Source: Candidatus Competibacter sp.
Lineage (GTDB): Bacteria > Pseudomonadota > Gammaproteobacteria > Competibacterales > Competibacteraceae
Assembly (NCBI GenBank): GCA_029624815.1
Contig: JARSSH010000057.1
Location: forward strand, 1 to 64,000
DNA length: 64,000 nt
Direction of reading: 5' to 3'
The translations under genes and the position numbers were made by a program. Under the pieces are notes generated by a model. That model did not search any database, was not told the DNA's origin, and was given only the letters and a program-made list of their open reading frames with translations. Positions 59,560 to 64,000 of this stretch are shown here, piece after piece; the stretch's first letter is position 1, and each line of letters begins with the position of its first letter.

Positions 59560-62040
59560 TTAAAGCGGTAGTTCCAGATAGAAGGTCGCGCCCCGACCCG
59601 GCGCGCTCTCGGCCCAGATCCGCCCCCCCATCCGCTGCATCGCCTTGCGCGCCAACGCCAGACCGATCCCGGTGCCCGGATAGTCCTCCACCCGATGCAG
59701 CCGCTGGAAAATCTCGAAGATCCGGTCGTGAAACTTCATGTCGAAGCCGATGCCGTGGTCGCGAACCCACAACACCACCCGCTCCCCCGCGGTCCGGCCG
59801 CCGATCTCGACCACCGGCGGCGGGGAGTCGGCGCTAAACTTCAGGGCGTTCTCCAACAGGTTGCGCAGCACGATCGCCAGTCCGTCCGGGTCGGCGCGCG
59901 GCGCAATCGGCGGGAGATCGAGCCGTAACTCGGCCCGGCGATGCTGGATGTTTTCGCTCTGCTCGGCCAGCACGCCCTGAACCAGCGTGACCAGATCCAC
60001 CGTCGTGCTGTTCAGCTTGCGGCGCTCCATGCGCGAGTACGCCAGCAAATCCTCGATCAGTGCGTCCATCCTGCGCGCGCCGAGGCGGATATTGCCGATG
60101 AAGGTTCGCCCGTCCTCGTCCAGCTTGTCGCCGTAGTCCTCCTCCAACAGCCGGCTATAGCCGTCGATGCCGCGCAGCGGCGCCTTCAGGTCGTGCGAGA
60201 CCGAATAGGCGAAGGTCTCCAGCTCCCGATTGGCGGCGCTCAGTTGAGCGGTGCGTTCCCGCACCCGGTTTTCCAATTCGGCGTTGAGGCCGCGAATTTG
60301 ATCCTCGGTCTGCTTGCGCTCGGTGATGTCGGCGGCCATGCTGCTGACGGCCCGTCGCCCGTCGGGCAGCCGTCCCAGCGGCGCGCTGCTGAACTTCCAG
60401 ACGCGGTGCGAGCCGTCCTTGCAGGCGATCGTGAACTCGCCCTCGTCCACCCGCCGTTCCAGGGCGTAGAGCTTGTCGATGCCTTCCCGCACCTGCGTCT
60501 GGCGCACGCCGTAGGCCCGCTCGGTCCAGTCGGCGATGGTGGGCATCTCGGCGGGCGCATAGCCGGTGATCTCGGTCCAGGTTCGGCTGATGACCAGCAT
60601 CTCCCCGTCCTCGGCGTGGATCGCAACCGGAAACGGCGCTTCCTCCACCGCCCGGCGAAAACGCTCCTCGCTGGCGCGCAGGATGTCATCGGCCCGTTTG
60701 CGTTCGGTGATATCCATTACGAAACCATGCCAAAGCGTGCCGCCGTCGGGCAGGCGCTCGGGCACGGAACGCCCCTCGACCCAGATTTCTCCCTTGACGG
60801 GGTGCAGGACACGGAATTCATCGTGCCACGGCGTCATGGTCCGGGCCGACTCGGCGATGAGCCCATTGAAATGGCCGAGATCGTCCGGATGGACCATGGC
60901 CAAAAGAGGCGCCGCGTTCCGCGCCAATTGCTCCGGCGTCAGCCCATAGAGATCCTGAATGGCTGGACTGGCATAGGGAAAACAGGCGGAACCATCCGGC
61001 CCCAGCCGGAAGGAACAGACCACGCCAGGCACCGAAGCGGTGATTTTGGCCATCTGCTCCTGCAATCCGACCCGCTCTTGCAGCGTCGCTTCCGCCCGCT
61101 TGCGTTCGGCGATGTCCTGACAGAAGGCGATGAACCGTTCCTCGCTCAATCGCACCGCATCGACCGACATCCAAACCGGCGAACCGTCCTTCCGACGCAG
61201 CGGCATCTCGCCGCTGGCGTTGCCCCGTTCCACCACGGTGGCGAAATGCCGCTGGCCCGCCTCCAGCGATTCCGGCATCAGCGCGTCCGGAATCGACAAA
61301 TCAAGGAGTTCGGCTTCGGTATAGCCCAGCATCCGGGCGGCGGCCGGATTGACCTCGACATAATGGCCGGCGCGATCCGCGATGAATATTCCCAACGGCG
61401 CGCGTTCGACATAGCAGCGAAACTTTTCCTCGCTTGCCTTGAGCGCCGCCGCCGCCTCCCGCCGCTCGATCTGGCGAGACAGCAGCATACCCAGCAACAC
61501 CGTCGCCATCGGGTACACCAGCAGCACCGGCAGGCCGACCTTGCCCAACACCTCCAGCATGATCGGTTTGGGCAAGAGCACTATGCACAGCAGCATGGCG
61601 ACGTGCACCGCCACGCCGAACAGGTACAATTCCGGCCAATCCAGCTTCTTGCGCGGCCCGCCCCGTCCATACCGCCAGGCCACGCCCAAACCGGCGGTGA
61701 CGGCGATCACCGTCACCCCCATCCCAACGCCATCCCCGCCTTGATAAACCCGAAACAGACCGCTCATGACGACGGCCACGCCGGTGGCCAACGGTCCGAA
61801 AAACAGGCCGGACACGCTCAGCAGCACCGAACGGGTGTCGAAGATGACGCCAGGCGCCAGCGCCCAGGAACCCGCCATCAAAGCCACGCCGATCGCACCG
61901 ACCGTCACGCCGACCAGCACCTGTTTTTTCAAGCCGGCATCCGGTCGGTCCGAATCCGCGGTTGTGGCGTCGTACACGACGCCCAGCGCCAGTAGCAGGG
62001 CGGCGTTGTTGATCAACCCAATGAGCGCCTCGTGATTCAT
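59560..62040 (-). CDS. sensor histidine kinase with LytS-type membrane domain and three PAS domains
   Basis: A protein of 826 residues. A 5TM-5TMR_LYT-like N-terminus (PGVIFDTRSVLLSVSGLFFG near residue 80, then LYQGG-like VYQGGDG) is followed by three PAS/PAC units (about 225-340, 345-470, 475-590), a HisKA domain with SVSHDLKAPLRGIDGYS, and an HATPase with NLLENALKFS and GTGIGLALARKAM. There is no receiver domain and no adjacent response regulator. ATG 62040 follows GGGAGGAG. The gene ends exactly at element B, whose target duplication supplies the stop. Confidence 0.9.
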   Translation of the reverse strand: MNHEALIGLINNAALLLALGVVYDATTADSDRPDAGLKKQVLVGVTVGAIGVALMAGSWALAPGVIFDTRSVLLSVSGLFFGPLATGVAVVMSGLFRVYQGGDGVGMGVTVIAVTAGLGVAWRYGRGGPRKKLDWPELYLFGVAVHVAMLLCIVLLPKPIMLEVLGKVGLPVLLVYPMATVLLGMLLSRQIERREAAAALKASEEKFRCYVERAPLGIFIADRAGHYVEVNPAAARMLGYTEAELLDLSIPDALMPESLEAGQRHFATVVERGNASGEMPLRRKDGSPVWMSVDAVRLSEERFIAFCQDIAERKRAEATLQERVGLQEQMAKITASVPGVVCSFRLGPDGSACFPYASPAIQDLYGLTPEQLARNAAPLLAMVHPDDLGHFNGLIAESARTMTPWHDEFRVLHPVKGEIWVEGRSVPERLPDGGTLWHGFVMDITERKRADDILRASEERFRRAVEEAPFPVAIHAEDGEMLVISRTWTEITGYAPAEMPTIADWTERAYGVRQTQVREGIDKLYALERRVDEGEFTIACKDGSHRVWKFSSAPLGRLPDGRRAVSSMAADITERKQTEDQIRGLNAELENRVRERTAQLSAANRELETFAYSVSHDLKAPLRGIDGYSRLLEEDYGDKLDEDGRTFIGNIRLGARRMDALIEDLLAYSRMERRKLNSTTVDLVTLVQGVLAEQSENIQHRRAELRLDLPPIAPRADPDGLAIVLRNLLENALKFSADSPPPVVEIGGRTAGERVVLWVRDHGIGFDMKFHDRIFEIFQRLHRVEDYPGTGIGLALARKAMQRMGGRIWAESAPGRGATFYLELPL

Positions 62041-62154
62041 GGCTCTCCTCCCTTCCAGTCCAGGCGCTCCGACGGACGCCACCCGAGATGTTTCGATAGT
62101 CGCGGATGCAGGGGTACGACGATGTGGAGACCACGAGGGATAACGCGCTCCCTC

Positions 62155-62289
62155 CTACATACACAGTTTCCAGGCGGCAAAGAACACCAGCATCATGTCG
62201 GGACCGCGATAGGCGAGGAACGCCAGCAGCGCGGCCAACGCCATCAGGCCAATCGCGAGCGCGCTGGAAAAGGACAGCGGCTTGCGCAT
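62155..62289 (-). CDS. small single-span membrane protein following the MFS gene
   Basis: A 44-residue frame starting 5 bp after the MFS stop (RKPLSFSSALAIGLMALAAL), with one hydrophobic segment over residues 8-27, a second weaker one, and a C-terminal KLCM. The position right after the transporter and the membrane-protein composition suggest translational coupling and a real product. Small proteins of this kind next to MFS genes occur in related bacteria as far as I recall; no function is known to me. Confidence 0.55.
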   Translation of the reverse strand: MRKPLSFSSALAIGLMALAALLAFLAYRGPDMMLVFFAAWKLCM

Positions 62290-62294
62290 CGCCG

Positions 62295-63506
62295 TCAGGC
62301 CGTCGCGGCAGCCGGACGCACCGCCTGTTCGCGGATCGGCCAGTTGAGCAGGGCGGCGGCGAGGCTCAAGCCGATGGCGATGATCCAGACCGCCCGGTAG
62401 GAACCGGTCGCATCGTACAGATAGCCGCCGAGCCAGCCGCCGAGAAACGCACCGATCTGATGGAACAGGAACACGATGCCGCCGAGCATCGACATATTCC
62501 CGACTCCGAACACCGTCGCCACCGTGCCGTTGGTCAGCGGCACGGTGCTCAGCCACAGCAGACCCATCACCATGCCGAAGGCATAGGCGCTCCAGGCCGT
62601 GACCGGCAGCAGGATAAACGCGGCGATCACCACCGCCCGCGCCAGATAGATCCCGGTCAGCAGCATCGGTTTGCGGAATTTGCCGCCGCCCAGTCCAGCC
62701 AGGTAAGACCCGAAGATATTGAACAACCCGATCAGGGCGAGCACGGTGGTGCCCACCAGCGGGGACAGGCCCCGATCCATCAGAAAGGCGGGAATGTGGG
62801 TGGCGATGAACACCACCTGGAAACCGCACACGAAAAAGCCCAGCGACAGCAGCCAGAACCCCCGGTGGGTGAACGCCTCGGCCAGAATCGCCCGCAACGG
62901 CCGCGCCTCCCGCGCGGCGGGATTCGCCGCCGGACGTTCGAACAGCGCGGCCGACAATGGCCCCATGCCGATCCCCAGCACACCCAGCACGACCAGCGCC
63001 GCCGCCCAGCCGAAACTTCCGATCAACCATTGACTGCCCGGTAGCAGCACGAACTGCCCGAGGGAACCGACCGCCATCGCGATGCCCATGGCCAGACTGC
63101 GCCGTTCCGGCGGCACCGCCCGGCTGACCGCGCCGAACACCACCGGAAAGGTGGTGCCGCTCAGGCCGAGTCCGATCAGCACTCCCGCGCTCAACGCCAA
63201 GCCGAAGGTCGAAGCGGACTGGGCCATCAACAGCAAACCGGCCACGTACAGCAGGGTTCCGCCCAAAATCGCCCAACCGGCGCCGAAACGGTCGGCCAGC
63301 CGGCCGGCAAATGGTTGGGCGAGCCCCCAGACCAGATTCTGCAAGGCGACGGCGAAGGCAAAGACTTCCCGACCCCAACCGTTGTCCAGACTCATCGGTT
63401 GCAGGAACAAGCCGAAGGTATGGCGGATGCCCAGCGAAACCGCCAGGATCAACGCCCCGCACCACAAGATGACCGCCGGGGTTCGCCAGTTCTCGATCTT
63501 CATCAT
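62295..63506 (-). CDS. MFS transporter
   Basis: A protein of 403 residues with about twelve membrane segments in two halves. The MFS loop 2-3 signature appears as GRLADRFGAGWAILGG near residue 70, and the second half shows the pseudo-repeat GGKFRKPMLLTGIYLAR. The substrate is unknown; the family resembles oxalate/formate-type or monocarboxylate-like MFS proteins only loosely. ATG 63506 follows AGGAGG at 8 bp; further in-frame codons upstream to 63557 lack such a site. Confidence 0.85.
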   Translation of the reverse strand: MMKIENWRTPAVILWCGALILAVSLGIRHTFGLFLQPMSLDNGWGREVFAFAVALQNLVWGLAQPFAGRLADRFGAGWAILGGTLLYVAGLLLMAQSASTFGLALSAGVLIGLGLSGTTFPVVFGAVSRAVPPERRSLAMGIAMAVGSLGQFVLLPGSQWLIGSFGWAAALVVLGVLGIGMGPLSAALFERPAANPAAREARPLRAILAEAFTHRGFWLLSLGFFVCGFQVVFIATHIPAFLMDRGLSPLVGTTVLALIGLFNIFGSYLAGLGGGKFRKPMLLTGIYLARAVVIAAFILLPVTAWSAYAFGMVMGLLWLSTVPLTNGTVATVFGVGNMSMLGGIVFLFHQIGAFLGGWLGGYLYDATGSYRAVWIIAIGLSLAAALLNWPIREQAVRPAAATA

Positions 63507-63572
63507 TCGCCACGCCTCCTGAATCCGTGACCGCCGGACGCCCGCCGACGACCGCAACGGGAATGGTCGGAC

Positions 63573-64000
63573 TTAGCCCACTCCGGCGCCTCTGGCCTGT
63601 AAATCGGCGTGATAGGACGAGCGCACCAGCGGCGCGGACGCGACATGGGTAAATCCCATGGCCTCGCCCAGCTCGCGCAGGTGCTCGAACTCCTCCGGCG
63701 GCGCGTAGCGTTCCACCGGCAAATGATGGGCGCTGGGCTGGAGATACTGGCCGAGGGTCAGCATCTCCACGCGATGAGCGCGCAAGTCGCGCATGACCTG
63801 CTCGATCTCCTCCGTCGTCTCGCCCAAACCCAGCATCAACCCCGATTTGGTCGGGATATGCGGGTGCCGTTCCTTGAAACGCTGAAGCAGGATCAACGAA
63901 TACTGGTAGTCGGCGCCGGGCCGGGCCTGCCGGTACAGGCGCGGCACGGTTTCCAGATTGTGGTTGAACACGTCCGGCGGCTCCCGCTCCAGGATCTCCA
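63573..64000 (-). CDS. lipA: lipoyl synthase, C-terminal part (runs off the window)
   Basis: The visible 142 codons carry the LipA C-terminal half: [65 protein letters not shown] and the final [11 protein letters not shown] with the conserved serine that ligates the auxiliary iron-sulfur cluster. LipA inserts two sulfurs into octanoyl groups on pyruvate dehydrogenase and other complexes. The frame stays open to base 64000 (EILEREPP precedes), so the N-terminus with its radical-SAM CxxxCxxC motif lies outside the window. Confidence 0.95.
   Translation of the reverse strand, partial: EILEREPPDVFNHNLETVPRLYRQARPGADYQYSLILLQRFKERHPHIPTKSGLMLGLGETTEEIEQVMRDLRAHRVEMLTLGQYLQPSAHHLPVERYAPPEEFEHLRELGEAMGFTHVASAPLVRSSYHADLQARGAGVG

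Noticed and set aside
59941-61995. A 684-codon open frame antisense to the histidine kinase
   Set aside because: Same reason: a composition shadow of a well-supported gene.
62295-63513. The upper part of a 452-codon frame overlapping the MFS gene
   Set aside because: It is a shadow of the MFS gene; only its last 44 codons, after the MFS stop, look like a separate protein and are listed.

Overview
This 64 kb window is a chromosomal segment of a GC-rich gammaproteobacterium. The clearest evidence is the conserved block map-glnD / rpsB-tsf-pyrH-frr-uppS-cdsA-dxr-rseP-bamA-skp-lpxD-fabZ-lpxA-lpxB, which has the gammaproteobacterial order and shows outer-membrane and lipid A synthesis. glyA-nrdR-ribD-ribE-ribB-ribH-nusB, an AldB-type aldehyde dehydrogenase and a YnbA/YnbB pair agree with this. 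The gene content suits an environmental, Competibacter-like or Chromatiales-like lineage, but that is only a guess. No rRNA or tRNA gene and no CRISPR array was seen.

Layout. 1-1.7 kb: a broken GntP-type permease, divergent from a LysR regulator, and a small secreted repeat protein. 1.7-19.2 kb: glnD and map on the minus strand, then, divergent, the 14-gene plus-strand run from rpsB to lpxB, behind an extended -10 promoter with a GC-rich discriminator. 19.3-22.4 kb: two alpha/beta hydrolases, a TPR protein and an MBL-fold hydrolase. 22.4-28.2 kb: the minus-strand glyA-nrdR-riboflavin-nusB operon. 28.3-33.7 kb: an HDAC-like deacetylase, a hotdog thioesterase and a large fused 5-oxoprolinase/hydantoinase. 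33.7-36.6 kb: a TnpB-less IS200/IS605 relic with a recognisable omega-RNA scaffold, directly abutting modABC. 36.8-40.6 kb: aldB, a DUF779 protein and an SPFH protein. 40.6-44.3 kb: a periplasmic binding protein next to a hybrid histidine kinase, probably one sensory unit. 44.5-49.1 kb: an orphan mraZ, a P-type ATPase and pyrC. 49.5-51.7 kb: a three-gene phospholipid operon (YnbA-like, YnbB-like, PlsC-like). 51.7-52.9 kb: an AT-richer acyltransferase that looks imported. 53.2-55.7 kb: trpGDC. 55.8-63.5 kb: a CHASE-PAS-GGDEF cyclase, a LytS-like/PAS histidine kinase and an MFS transporter with a small partner protein. The window ends inside lipA.

Two families of small palindromic elements lie between the genes. 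One is about 143 bp and occurs three times in the same orientation (28.3, 49.1 and 55.7 kb). The other is 148 bp and occurs twice in opposite orientation (47.8 and 59.4 kb); its copies differ at one base and each is flanked by TTA. Two short REP-like palindromes sit at 23.4 and 38.3 kb. The most unusual signals are the omega-RNA-like relic, whose 16-nt guide position would end exactly at the modA start codon, and the 148-bp element whose target duplication contains the stop codon of a histidine kinase gene.
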